A stretch of 64,000 nt of DNA from Turnera subulata (Eukaryota; Streptophyta; Magnoliopsida; Malpighiales; Passifloraceae), in NCBI GenBank assembly GCA_028386065.3, contig JAKUCV010002051.1:1-64000 (forward strand). Reading direction: 5' to 3'. Positions 22,046 to 33,225 of this stretch are shown one piece after another. The notes beneath the pieces were generated by a model. That model saw nothing but the letters and a program-made list of their open reading frames with translations, ran no database searches and was not told the origin of the DNA. How positions within the stretch are numbered: position 1 is the stretch's first letter; every line of letters begins with the position of its first letter. A program made the translations under genes and the position numbers.

Positions 22046-23732
22046 TCCACCTGTCTATTTACTACTGCACACGGTATCCCATCGAACAAGAGACATGCGC
22101 CTTTGATTATCAGTCGAACCCCAAAGAAAGGCTCGAGTCTTCTTATCATGCTTAGCGAAAACAGTAGAGGCACTCTCATGGTTTGCATCACGTACGTAGG
22201 GAGAGCTTGGAGCACCGATTGAGCAAGCGTAGGCCTACCCGCAAAGGATAAAGTGGATGCTTTCCACCCCGCTAACTTATTATCCAAAGCATCCTCCATA
22301 AACTGAAAATGGGAGCATACCGTCCTGCCATGTATCAAGTTGACACCAAGAAACCGGCCAAGGTCCGAAGTTAAGGAAAGGCCCAACATCTTACTGATGT
22401 TAACCTGAGCATCCTCTGGAACTCCTTTAGAGAAGAAAATTCTGGATTTCTCAGAGCTAACACGCTGCCCTGATGCTCCACAGAAAGAGTCAAGAACAGA
22501 CTGGATGACCCCCACCTGTGTAGGACTAGCTTCCGCAAATAAGATTAAATCATCAGCAAAGAAAACATGTGATAGCGAGGGTCCCGACTGGCAAAAAATC
22601 AGGGGTTTCCAGAGACCAGTGTCAACTGATGTCTCAATCAGGTGAGCTAATCTCTCCATACAGAGGATGAACAGATATGGAGAAAGGGGATCACCTTGTC
22701 TAATGCCCCTAGAAGGGCGGAAGGACTCAGATACCGATCTATTCTACTGAATCTATATAGAGGTAGAACTAAGACAAAACATGATGAGCTCAATCATATC
22801 ATCTGAGAGGCAAACTGCCTGGAGAGTATCACGAACAAAAGACCAACGAATACGATCATATGCTTTTTGCAGATCGATTTTCAGAGCCATAAAACCCAAT
22901 TGAGCTTTCTGTAAACCCATGGTATGGATTGCTTCCTGTACCAGAACTATATTATCAGTGATTTGCCTCCCAGGGACAAAACTAGCTTGGTTTGGACCCA
23001 CAAGAGACTCCACATAGGACGCAATCTATTTGCAATAATCTTAGTAATGAGCTTGAAGGACACATTACAAAGGCTTATCGGTCGAAATTGCTTAACAGTC
23101 TCAGGATGTTGCACTTTAGGAATGAGAACTAAGAGTGTCTGGTTATTGGTCTCATCAAACTGTTTACTCGCAAAAGCTTCATGTACAAATTGACAGACAG
23201 AGGGACCCACCACCTCTCAAGTGCGTTGATAGAATCCTGCATGGAACCCATCTACACCCGGAGCCTTCCAAGCCCCCATCATAAACATTGCCGCTTTAAT
23301 CTCCTCGTCTGTAAGTGGTCTAGAGAGAGCTTCCAAAGAAGAACTCTCAAGTTGTGGAAAGCGACTCTGAATATTCGGAAACTCGCCTAAGTTGGCATCC
23401 TACGTATACAGGGTCTTAAAGCACTCAACTGCCATACTTTTCACCTGATCCAAGTTAGAAATCCAGTCCCCATTCTCCCCTTTCAGTGCCACAATTCTAT
23501 TCCTCCGGCGGCGAATAATTGTAGTGGTGTGAAAGTACTTAGTATTGCGATCTCCAGAGGCAACCAAATTAGTTCTCGACTTTTGGAACCACAGTAGTTC
23601 TTCTTGAGCCAACACCCTCTCATACTCTTTCCGAAGCTTCCAAGAGAGTCTCCTCAGTCGTCTCCCATCCGCATGATCCCGAACTTGTTCAATGCCAGCC
23701 AAACAAGCAAGGAGACGGCGCTTGCGTTTCAA
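22036..23732 (-). pseudogene. LINE ORF2 reverse transcriptase, broken
   Basis: In order: WFQKSRTNLVASGDRNTKYF (about 23590); after a stop near 23400, APGVDGFHAGFYQ; LLVLIPKVQHPETVKQFRPI with SLCNVSFKLITKIIANRLR; after a frameshift near 22990, SFVPGRQITDNIVLVQEA and LKIDLQKAYDRIRW (first catalytic aspartate); then the catalytic FADDLILF near 22550. All polymerase motifs survive but in at least three frames. It would have primed on nicked chromosomal DNA. Confidence 0.85.
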
Positions 23733-23923
23733 AATATGACCAAAAATATTCTTATTGCAATCCTTAAGGACATCTGTGAGGGACTCTATAGCACCTCACA
23801 AAGGAGATCCCCGCATCCAATTATCCTGTACCACTTTCTGGAACCCCTGATGAAGTAACCAAGCACTTTGGAATCTAAAGAGCTTCGGCGATCTTTGATC
23901 TCTCCCAGCCTTAAAGAGGTGAA

Positions 23924-24631
23924 TCAATAATGGGATTGTTCAGATTTAGTACGTGGGAGATGCACAATCGAGGCTTCATCAAATTGGACCCTCCATGCAG
24001 CATTAGCCACCACACGATCAAGCCTTTCTCGGACACCCCGGCGCTCCCAGGTAAAACAAGAACCAATAAACCCCAAGTCAATAAGCCCACAATCAATTAG
24101 GCAATCAGAAAAAGCTCTACATGCAGAAGGGATGGTTGTCGCACCGCCTGCTTTTTCCGAGTCATCAATAAGAGCATTGAAATCCCCTGCTGCCATCCAA
24201 GGAGCTTGCAACTGATTGGAGATATCTCTCAAGCCTTGCCACAAAGCCATACGTGTTGCAGCCGCCGGACTGCCATAAATCGCAGTAAAAAACCACGGAT
24301 CACTACCTTCCACAAAAACCTCCACATGAATAAACTGCCTATGAACCTGCACTCTTTTTATTAGGTCACTTGCACCATTCCACAAAATCCAAATTCCACT
24401 AGAGAAGCCTACTGCCTCATTGCGTATGCACCAATCAAACCATAGCTTCTGGATTGACTTGGTAGCTTCCTCACCACTGATCCAAGTCTCAAGAATAACC
24501 AAGACTTGGGGACGATACTGTGAAACCATATCCCTAGCTGCTCGCTGGAACTCATTACTTTTGGCACCTTGACAATTCCAAGTAATGATAGAAAACTGAT
24601 TCATAAGAAAAAAGGAGGGATAGGGAAACAC
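23924..24631 (-). pseudogene. LINE ORF2 apurinic-type endonuclease domain
   Basis: The frame begins at 24631. SIITWNCQGAKSNEFQRA, LVILETWISG, AAGDFNALIDD and CFTWERRGVRERLDRV are the endonuclease landmarks. The last catalytic block, normally SDH, reads SEQS here, and the frame then stops, so target nicking is probably lost. Confidence 0.85.
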
Positions 24632-24643
24632 AATAAACCGTAC

Positions 24644-26395
24644 CTAGGCGACAGGAGCTAGAGAAGATTCCCCATCTTCCATGTGTTCGGCCATCGTCTC
24701 CACACCTTGCATGGAATCAACAATCTCCACCTGACTTAAACCAGGCGGTGCCACGGACTTTGGGTTCACCACTGGCAATGATGTCCCGGAAAACACAAGA
24801 TTTTGGTGAGCTCCCGGAGAAGCATTAAAATCCTTGGTCTTATGACCTCTAGCCGTAGAGTCAAAAGCAACCTGCAACGGCCCTGCTGAGTGCAGAGAGC
24901 CAGCTGCATTTGGAACTGGCCTTGATTGCCTGTTACTCTCCATCGTAGACAATTGATCACCAACAGGAAACAAGGTAGTCTCGGAAGCTTTGGCACCAGA
25001 TGAGGCCAGCGTCATGGCACGACGCAGGAGTGTAGGCCAAAGGGAATCCTCAAAAGTGGACTTAGAAGGGTCAATCTTTAGGCCTGGCTGGCTATTTTTC
25101 AGGGCTATGCCTTTAGGTTCAGGTTGTTTACGTGAGGATGTCCCCTTTTTCTTGCCCGATGTGCTCGTTTCAGTGCGGGCACGCTTCAACACCACCGTCC
25201 CACCATCAGATGTCGCACCTCGCATATCAACCCGAATATTAGCTGAAATAACCGAAGGAACATTGTTCTCTACATCCATAGACGCTAATACATCAAACCT
25301 GGAACCACACCCTGGTCCCTCATTAGCATTGCGATTATCCCGACGAGCACGAGGTTGTCGTGGAGTTCTGCGAGGTCTTTGTGGAACAAGCATCCATGGC
25401 CCAAACTTCCCGTAATTATCCTGTTCAGCTGTGGGGTTCTCCAAATCCATCTCCTCCCCTACGCCCGAATCTTTTGGGTTTTCTTTCGGAGCATCTTCAC
25501 CTGGCGGCACAGGGTCCTGGCTGGGCTTGCCTTGGGGTCGTGTTGGACAAGTCAAGATATTGTGAGTAGCCCTTCCACAATGGAAGCACAGCTGAGGTAA
25601 ACCCTCATACACCACGTTATACCATTCACCATCCACAGCCACCGTAGAACAAAATGGCTTGGTTAAGTCAATATTACAAGCAATACGCGCAAACTTGCCA
25701 CGATCGGCCTCCTGCGTACTAACACAAATACGGACAATAGAACCAATTTCATTACCAAGAGTGCGTAGGATGCTGTTATGATACAGCCAACAGTGCAACT
25801 CAGGAACCTGAATCCAAGCCACCACAGACCCAATGGAGTGTTGGGAAGGCTTGAAGTTAGGGCGCCATGTTTCAACCGTCAAATAATGCCCAAAAATCAT
25901 CCACGGTCCATCAGTTAGGGCATGAAGATAATCACCATGACTGGCACACTTGACGTAGTAGTTGTTATTTTCCAAGTCAATAACCTTAATTGGGGACGAT
26001 AATTGCCAGATTGTTTTAAGACGATTACATAAGACCGTATAACCGATCCGCCTACCCCACAACTTCACAATTAACGTACTCTCCCAACGATGGTGCAGTT
26101 ATGATCGAAAACGATCCGAGATGTGCAACATCGGTCCTCTATCACAGCATGTCACTGTGATATCATCATCTTCAACCTCAAAGGATGTGTCAATTCGTGG
26201 GGCATCAGATTTACCTGATACAACCGGGGTAAAGAGCATGTCTCTATAGGACGATGGAGCCGGATTCGGTTGTGCCAGTAGGTTCCCTAAGGCGCAGGTG
26301 GCAGGCTGGGAAGTGAGGGGTTGGGGTTCTCCGTCTGGGGGTACCGGCGGAGGGGCGGTGCTAGGCAGCCCTAGCGGCGGTTGAGGGGTTGTCAT
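24644..26395 (-). pseudogene. LINE ORF1 (DUF4283 and CCHC_4 type), one in-frame stop
   Basis: Start at 26395 after a 70-base leader. A proline-rich N-terminus is followed by a TAA at codon 99 (about 26099); the same frame then continues for 474 codons. VVAWIQVPELHCWLYHN and GKFARIACNIDL belong to the DUF4283-type region, and CFHCGRATHNILTCP is the zinc knuckle. The long C-terminal part is low in complexity. In plant L1 elements this protein binds element RNA. Confidence 0.83.
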
Positions 26396-26465
26396 ACAAA
26401 CCCTAGGGGAAGCTTAGAGTGCACGAAAATATCGGTGTGTTGAAAAACAAAGTCGGTTCGTATAT

Positions 26466-26482
26466 ACTTTAAAAACGATTTT
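26466..26482. repeat. LINE target-site duplication, right copy (17 bp)
   Basis: ACTTTAAAAACGATTTT, identical to 20424-20440. Confidence 0.9.
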
Positions 26483-27120
26483 AATACCACTTGAGCTATA
26501 ATTTATTAGCTGTTTTTCTTTTTTCTTTTTTTATTTTTTTATGAACCCTTTTTCTCTCTCTCTCATCAAAACTACACCAGCCACTAGCCAGCATAAGTCA
26601 AAATTTCTGTATATCTGGAATAGGCCAAATAGATTAGCTGTAAACATGGACGAGACAAAAGAAGATGGATTATGATGTACTGGTTCAGAAAGTAAAAAGT
26701 TTGTTCAACCAAAAAAAAAAACACAGAAAGAGAGAAAGAAGGCAAGATGCTAAAGCTAGAAGGTCCAATTAATATAAATGAGTTAGATAGAAACAAACTA
26801 CTCTAAAATAATTAATAACCCATTGCTAGTGATTTAGCTATAACATGAAAAAAAAATAAACATAATGGAAAAAGAAGATAGAAGTGGGAGAGTAAGGATA
26901 GCGAGTGGGAAATTTGAAAATTTCTTTCTTATTTAGTTATATAGTATTTATTGAACCGCTATTCATAGGGTTATTGTAGTTCACACAAATCACATTAGCA
27001 CCGACCCATCAAGCCTAGTTTCTTTTCTGGTTTACATATGGAACAAATTAAAAAGAATTGGTTCAAATGAAAAAAACATTCCAGTCCTATCCTGTTACCT
27101 GAAAACCATGCCACTAGCAC
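26483..27120. other. AT-rich spacer, nothing recognised
   Basis: Several A/T runs and short ORFs without recognisable domains. No structure beyond AT-rich sequence is visible. Confidence 0.55.
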
Positions 27121-27275
27121 TTTTTTTTTTGTGAAGTAGAATAACGTTGCATTTAATAAGTCGGGGCGTTCCACCAAAATCATGGATCGATCGGCAACCT
27201 TTTTGGTTGGTGGAATGCATGGCCTGGAATCAAACTTGTGGCTCTTTGTCCCCACTGCTAAGTGCCTGCATGCGT
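27121..27275 (-). mobile_element. tRNA-derived SINE-like element
   Basis: On the minus strand TTAGCAGTGGGG resembles box A, and about 30 bases on AGTTTGATTCCAGG resembles box B. The element ends in a run of about 11 A residues (T run at 27120-27130). This order and spacing is that of a pol III promoter in a SINE. I found no clear target-site duplication. It does not match a named plant SINE that I can recall. Confidence 0.45.
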
Positions 27276-27611
27276 CGCAGCTTGTTAGCTATAGTTCAGT
27301 TCAATAGAAAAAGGCTGTTTTTGAGGTCTGTTCCATGTTCTAGTATTTATTGAGATAAACATTTATGAAATTTGGTAAAATGGTGGTCAACCTACAATGA
27401 ATTACATCTATATAGGGTTACATTAAATTAAAGTGCAGAGGCTCTTGGTTGTGACGGGTGTCAAAACTTTGATGATGAATGGTGATTTTTCTTTCTTGAC
27501 AAGCATGGACAGATGGGAAGACATTTCTAATTTAAAAAAAAATAATCAGAATGGTTTTCCTTCTCTCCAACAAGAGGGATTGAGATTTTCCACAATGAAA
27601 AATTTACTCTT
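27276..27611. other. Spacer left of element B, nothing recognised
   Basis: AT-rich sequence with a short plus-strand ORF (27433-27615) that has no recognised domain. Its right edge meets a truncated element-B-type leader. Confidence 0.5.
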
Positions 27612-27721
27612 CTAATCCTACTATAATACAAGGCATGTATATGGCGAAACAAAGAGCATACACTAATCAATGATTGTGCATAATCTCTTAAACCCTCTAT
27701 GTTCCCAGCGGAACCGCCAAT
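27612..27721 (-). mobile_element. Truncated internal fragment of a second element-B copy
   Basis: About 110 bases match the stretch left of the right-hand B LTR (36240-36343): CACTAATCAATGATTG, CATAATCTCT, AACCCTCTATGT, then a decayed tRNA-Arg primer site (CCCAGCGGAACCGCCA). Finding a primer site on the outer side of the left LTR means that LTR also served as the 5' LTR of another copy, now truncated at about 27612. Confidence 0.68.
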
Positions 27722-29435
27722 TGTGAGTGCCCGACCCAAAATTCATTGGGTTTACTCACCACTTTTTTCTTAATCGTCATCCACATTTTTGGAGTTGCCA
27801 CCTGAATTTTATTATAAGGCAAAATTAAGGGAAAAACCTTCCGTAGGAAACCAATGACTCCATAAGACAACCGATAAGTGAACCAAACCCATGCATGAGA
27901 TCATATGCAATTAGAAATTAACATATGCCACATGCACAACAACATAAATAACAGAAATAAACAAAATTGAAAGACAAAAGAGAAAATAAAATAAGACTGA
28001 GCTTGCGTTTCAAACAACTAGAAATTGCCTACGTACCCCCTATTATGGGTTCAAAAGCCACATAGTTCTTGCATGCATCACATCACAATCACATCATTAT
28101 CATCATCATGTCACAGCAACCAAACAATAGGAGAGTTAGAACAAATTACCTTTTGATGTCCTCCTCTAGTTCCTACTTGCTTACCATTTCTCAGTAGAAT
28201 TTTGTCTTGACTTCAAGTTAGAATTCGGAGCAGAAAGAAGACGAGCGGGCGTCTGATGTCAACAACAAACTTGTGGCTTTTTATTTTGGCTTTCCAGGGA
28301 CTCCAAGAACGTAGCAAACCGTGCCTACAGCTCCCGATATGGCGATTCTTCTGGGACTGCCTGCACTAGAATCTTCTACTCGGGTTCCTCCTCTTTTCTT
28401 CCGCAAATTTGCTCCAATCTGTCTTCTTCTTCTCCTCGTCTTGCTCTCCTCCTATAGCTGCCTTCTTGCAACTCCTCCCCACGAAATTCCTTAAGAATTT
28501 CAACCAATTCTAGGGTTCCTAAGCTTGGGTAGAGAGAATTCTTCCAAGCACCTAAGCTTATGTGTGTATAGAGGGGGAAAAGAGAAATTAGGTCAATGAG
28601 GGTGAATGGGGGTCCTGTTTATAGTGTGTGGGGGATCTAGACTTGGTGTTGATCTAAGGTCGGGATTGAATCCCTAGATCCAACGTAGATACCCAGAATC
28701 AAGAAAACAAGAAAAATTAAGGGAACTGTCGAAACTGGGAACGTTGTCCGCCCAGCAGCGGCGGTCATGTCGTGGCGACCGCCAGGTGCTGGCGGTCATG
28801 TCTCCATGTCCTACGACACCTGTTTCCATTTTTGTTCTTTCCATTTCGGTTTTGATCCTCATTATTCCGACTCTACTTGATTTTCACGCCCTTCCTAATC
28901 AGTTTTTTACCTGTTTTAAGCTCCAGAAAGCTCCCTAACTTATAGCCTACCCTCACCCTTTTTCTATTTTTCTTTACTTTCTCTCCACTCCACACTAAAT
29001 ACCATAAATATCAAAAAGATAAAGAGCAATATATTTAACCCGAATCTTGGATGAAAATTAGGGTTAAATGGCTGCTAAGTCCAGTGTTTTTCACGGGCTT
29101 TAATTGCTGGAGGATCCATATTCCATTGGTTCAGGCTCCTAACTTGTTTTAAGCCCAGAATTAACTAAAACAGGTCCAAAACAAATAAAAAGCTTAAAAC
29201 AATAAAAATATACGTAGTTTTTTAAAATTAGACCTTTAAATATTTAAAACTCGGAATTAATTCATCTCAACAACTCCAAGAAAAATATATTAAAAATCCA
29301 AAAATAATAAAATATTAATATTCTATTAAATTTAAATTACAAATATATTTTTAGCCCAAGATTAATCCATAGCCAGAAATATATTTATAGTCCAAATTAA
29401 TAGGATACTAATGGGGTCAAAATTAGATGTTCAGA
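27722..29435 (-). repeat. Left LTR of element B
   Basis: It starts TGTGAGTGCCCGACCC and ends ATGTTCAGA, where relatives have GTGTTCACA, so the last dinucleotide is mutated. TATA-like CTATAAACAG lies on the minus strand (28615-28624), and GGCGGTCATG/GACCGCC repeats at 28747-28805. Compared with the right LTR it lacks the stretch containing CACGGATGGGAAGGTG. Confidence 0.78.
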
Positions 29436-29539
29436 GATGCCCCTCATTGGTAAATTTTTAGGAACTAATGATAAACTAATGACAATAAGAACACACCAAT
29501 TTGAGGGAGTAAAGGCCAGTGCTGATGCTAGTCATGTGT

Positions 29540-29980
29540 ACCATGGGTTGGGAATTATCTCATCTAGGGTTTCAAGGATTTTATCGTCCTCCTTGGGGAA
29601 GTTGGTTTGGTTTTATGGTCGTTAACTCGGTTAACTAGGGATTTTAGTTGTCCTCCTTGGGGAACTCAGGTTGATTTTGGGGTTGCTAAGTCTGTTAGCT
29701 AGGGATATATCTCCTCCCATAGGGGTGATTTCGGGGTTACCTACTTTCATTTTAGGTTACGAACTCAGTTAGCTAGTGATTTCAGTCATCCTCAATGGGG
29801 AACTTGGGTTTAGGTTGTCAATAAAGCATCATCTCATTTTAGCCAACTAGGGATATGTCTCCTCTCATAGGAGTGATTTTAGGGCTACCTACTTTCTTTG
29901 GATTTTTTTTAGGGTGCTAACTCGGTTAGCTGGGGATTTTATCGTCCTCCTCGAGGTACTCAGTGGTTTTCTCTGTTGCA
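29540..29980. repeat. Short degenerate repeats next to the left LTR of element B
   Basis: Units such as GATTTTATCGTCCTCCTTGG, TTAGCTAGGGATATGTCTCC and CTACTTTC recur at irregular spacing. They occupy the same relative place as the CATCTCATCCC repeats of elements A and D. Confidence 0.5.
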
Positions 29981-30067
29981 GAAATCATCTCATCCCTCCT
30001 ATGGCATCACACACCTTGCATCAATCATCCAGTTCTCTACAGGCTCAAGACATTACATGCCCTTCGA

Positions 30068-30811
30068 GGTAGCATGCCCCAAGGAAAAATGGGGTAGCAT
30101 GCCCCGAAAAACGTCGTCTCTAGTAATGGGATATCATGCCCCTAAAAGAATCAGATGAACGGGGTAGTATGCCCCGAGCAAACAATACATATAATCGGTA
30201 GCATGCCCCGGAAAACAAATCACATCAAGGGGTAGCATGCCCCTAGAAACCCTTCAAACAAATGGGGTAGCATGCCCCAGAAAACAAACATATCACATAA
30301 CGGGGTAGCATGCCCCAGAGAGTAAACTCAAATCTTGGGGTATCATGCCCCGAAAGATCACAAATAATTCAATGGGGTAGCATGCCCCGGGAAAGCAAAA
30401 CACATACAGAGGGGTAGCATGCCTCGACAAATTGTAAACAGATCAATGCGGTAGCATGCCCCACAAAAATACTTCAAACAAGTGGGGTAGCATGCCCCTG
30501 AAAACGATTCGAACAAATGGGGTGGCATACCCCAGCAACACGAATGAAGGGGTAGCACGCCCCAGAAAAAATGCTTCAAACAAATGTGGTATCATGCCCC
30601 ATAAAACGACTCGAACAAATGGGGTCGCATAGCCCGGGAAAACATTTCACATAATGGGGTAGCATGCCCCGTGAAAAACCATACCCGGGGTAGCATGCCC
30701 TAGGAAACTCGACCAACAACACATGGCGCAGCATGCCCCTGAAAGCTAATTACATCAAGGGGTAGCATGCCCTGGAAAAATTGAACTTAAAACAACGGAG
30801 TTGCATGCCCC
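30068..30811. repeat. 22-copy array of GGGGTAGCATGCCCC
   Basis: A near-palindromic 15-base core, GGGGTAGCATGCCCC, recurs about 22 times at roughly 35-base spacing. Most copies keep GCATGCCCC, with variants such as TATCATGCCCC. The spacers are A-rich and partly alike (AAAACAAA, TTCAAACAAAT). It is not a CRISPR array. It lies in the 3' non-coding part of element B, just left of the antisense gene's promoter. Confidence 0.85.
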
Positions 30812-30999
30812 TTTTCACCTTTTTATCAAAATTTTGGGCACGGCGGGCCCTACATGCATGTTTGTCAAGAATTCAGGTGATGTTTAATAAGTGCCTTTCA
30901 ATCCAGTAAAGCGTCTTGCTGTGGAGAGGGATTCCCTTTCTTTTATTTCTCTTTTCTTTCTCTCTCTCTCTTTTCATTTTTCAGGTGAACAGTGTCATT

Positions 31000-31086
31000 A
31001 TGACCGCCATCAGCTGGCGGTCATGTCTGGATGTTCGCCATTTCTGGTGATCTTCTAGACATGTATGTCAGCGTCCGGCGGTCATG
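31000..31086 (+). promoter_or_regulatory. GGCGGTCATG cluster upstream of the antisense gene in element B
   Basis: TGACCGCC followed by GGCGGTCATG with a short loop, then a decayed pair and CCGGCGGTCATG, occur within 87 bases. The cluster stands about 75 bases before a perfect TATA box. The same motif clusters occupy the equivalent place in the family's LTRs and in element A. Confidence 0.62.
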
Positions 31087-31159
31087 TCTCCCAGATTCGT
31101 TCCGTCTTAGGATTGGATCTTTTTGAGGCGGTTTTGGACTTTTTGCCCACCCTAAATCT

Positions 31160-31169
31160 CTATAAATAG
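31160..31169 (+). promoter_or_regulatory. TATA box of the antisense gene in element B
   Basis: CTATAAATAG is identical to the minus-strand TATA box of the family's LTRs. Transcription would begin near 31195, before the broken PMD-type gene. Confidence 0.65.
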
Positions 31170-31232
31170 AACCTTGGGTGCCCAAAGACCCTCACAACTC
31201 TTCTATATCATACTAAACACATTTAGGACCAA

Positions 31233-32610
31233 GACGGGTGAGAATTTCTGTGCTAAGGTGCTTGAATGGATGACAAGTGCCCCTCAAGAGTGCCGTCATG
31301 ATTTTACACGATCTGGGCTTTATGTGTTGTTTTCTCTGTGCTTTGTAAAGGTAGATGAGAATCTGATCCGTGCTACAGCACTCTTCAGGGACCAAGACCA
31401 CCAAGTGTTCCGCTTTGACTGAAGCCAACTCGAGCTTTGTCCAACAGTTGATAAATTCAATGCTTTTCTTATTGCCAAGGCGATAGGTGATCTTGCTATG
31501 GTTTCTCCATCTGGTCATGTCAAGAAGGAAGTCAACCTATTCCTTACCTTAGCCGATGAGCAAATTGACCTCTTTATCAATTCAAACAGCCTTCTAGACT
31601 TATCGAAGTTGGCAGATCTGTATCTTCCCGTTGATCCTTTTCAACCGCCACCCTCAAGAATCCAATTTCGGATGGAGGAAAGAAAGGCGCAATCCTGCGC
31701 TGGCTCTCGCAATGGTAAGCGAATTTTTGTTATTGGGAACTTCTGGCAAATGTTCCTTAAGTGTCGGTGCACCAGTGGCCCGATTGTTCAGTGGGAAGAG
31801 CCTTACCATAGTGATCCTCGGCCAGACCCTCAATTGTTTAGGTAGTCTTGTAAATGACCCTGATAGCCCGTTGACCGGATCACCTTTACCTCTCCAGGTA
31901 CCTCTTCCTTTCCTTTTCATTTTCGCGACCGTAATTCTTCCACATTTCATCTCTTTATTCTAATTTCTATCCTCTCGCAGATGTGGTTGTGCGAGCATCT
32001 CTGATTGATCGAGTCTCCAGGGAACCAACACTATTCTTCAAGAAACTTCCGAAACCATCAAGTTCTTGTCTCTTTACCCTCTATTCGAGAGTGGATCACA
32101 TACCTTCAAAGCATCAACTGCGACAATATCGCCTGGTTCTGTGACTGGCTTGGCATGCAAAGAGTGTTTTTAGGTACCATCACTCGAGATTTTGCACTAC
32201 TTCTCGGCATTGAGAGGTTCACTTACTATCGTTCAACCAAAATCTTACTGCAATTTGGTCATACTCAGATTATACCCTCGTCCATTCAACCACCCATTAC
32301 TGAAGCTATGGATTCTCACACCATGAATTTTGTCAAGGGAAGCTGGGGCCTGCCTCGGAATGATCATGTTGGCCAGTATTTTTACACAAAACCTTCTCCA
32401 TCCTATTTAGCATGGTTGGAGAGAGACACTTTCGAGTCTGAGGTGTCCCTCATTCTTCTGAGGGAGCTTTACTTAGAGGCTTCTACTCCTAAGTCATTCG
32501 AGCTTGTGCGAGAAGACGATATTAGTGCGGGTGCAAGAGGCGTAAAAAAAATTGACATCTACCTAGATATTGACTTTTTCCATTTACAACATATGCAAAT
32601 AGATGAGTGA
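31233..32610 (+). pseudogene. PMD/DUF7745-like gene of element B, broken
   Basis: Homologous to the intact gene in element A. Exon 1 runs to 31897, an 83-base GT-AG intron is 31898-31980, and exon 2 is 31981-32610. Shared landmarks include LCPTVDKFNAFL, NPALALAMVSEFLLLG, PLTGSPLPLQ and SYLAWLERD. Lesions: the equivalent of the A start codon is not ATG; TGA at 31420-31422; a frameshift near 31650; TGA at 32002-32004 at the start of exon 2. An ATG at 31174 is in frame but lies at or before the expected transcription start. AATAAA is at 32654-32659. Confidence 0.75.
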
Positions 32611-33225
32611 ACAAACTCCCCTTTCTGTCCATGTCATCAACCTTTAAATTTTCAATAAAAAGGACCGGACCCGAGTTGGGCTTCCTATGTATTCATGACT
32701 CGATTTTTTTTTTCTTCTTTTTTATTTTTTTGCGAGCACAAGAAATTAGGTCTTCGTAGTTCTTTTTACAACAATTTGTCCTTTGGTCAATTCTCAACAT
32801 CTTTGTCATATCATTCGGGAGGGCTTTGCCCTTTGTCATTAGGATTTACTGAGAATCCTACCAATCAATTCCTTTATTAATGTTAGCCCTTGGATTAACT
32901 TTCATGGATTTTAAGGGGTTGGCTCATCACTTCATATCCACACATGTTGTATATGCACAAAAGGTACCTAAGCAGACATCGATATTAGAAAGAGCGCCTA
33001 TTTTATTCCCGAATTGAAATGACGACTAAGCCCACAGGCTACAGACTTGACTCAGACCTAGACTCACATGGACATTGCGTCCTTATTCAGACTCGATACT
33101 CATTATCCCCCAATCCTGACGATCATAATCACATCTCCCTTTCCTAGAGCAGGAGCTTACAGCCGAAAGCCTCCACTTCCTCTTCCGTACGGTCTTCTTC
33201 TTTCTCATCTATCTCGAGGTGGCAG
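32611..33225. other. Convergence zone of element B
   Basis: Non-coding, with AATAAA for the antisense gene and T-rich runs near 32706-32730. It matches element A's 7381-8060 in position and in scattered sequence (GGCTTCCTA-TATTCATG). No polymerase remains are seen. Confidence 0.5.

Larger units (their letters stand above)
20441..26465 (-). mobile_element. Full-length L1-type LINE, inactive
   Basis: A 6.0-kb non-LTR element on the minus strand, bounded by a 17-bp duplication and ending in a poly-A tail (T run 20437-20446). It has a short 5' leader (26396-26465), ORF1, then ORF2 with endonuclease, reverse transcriptase, zinc-finger and RNase H regions. ORF1 has one stop, and ORF2 several stops and frameshifts. 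ORF1 and ORF2 are about 13 bases apart. The exact duplication and complete length show it inserted whole, 4 bases beyond the hAT MITE duplication. Confidence 0.88.

Noticed and set aside
24990..25600. Plus-strand ORFs opposite LINE ORF1
   Set aside because: Shadows of the minus-strand ORF1, which has the DUF4283 and CCHC signatures.
30068..30811. Regularly spaced short repeats resembling a CRISPR array
   Set aside because: The cores are 15 bases and imperfect, the spacers are A-rich and similar to each other, and the setting is a plant retrotransposon. It is a tandem repeat.
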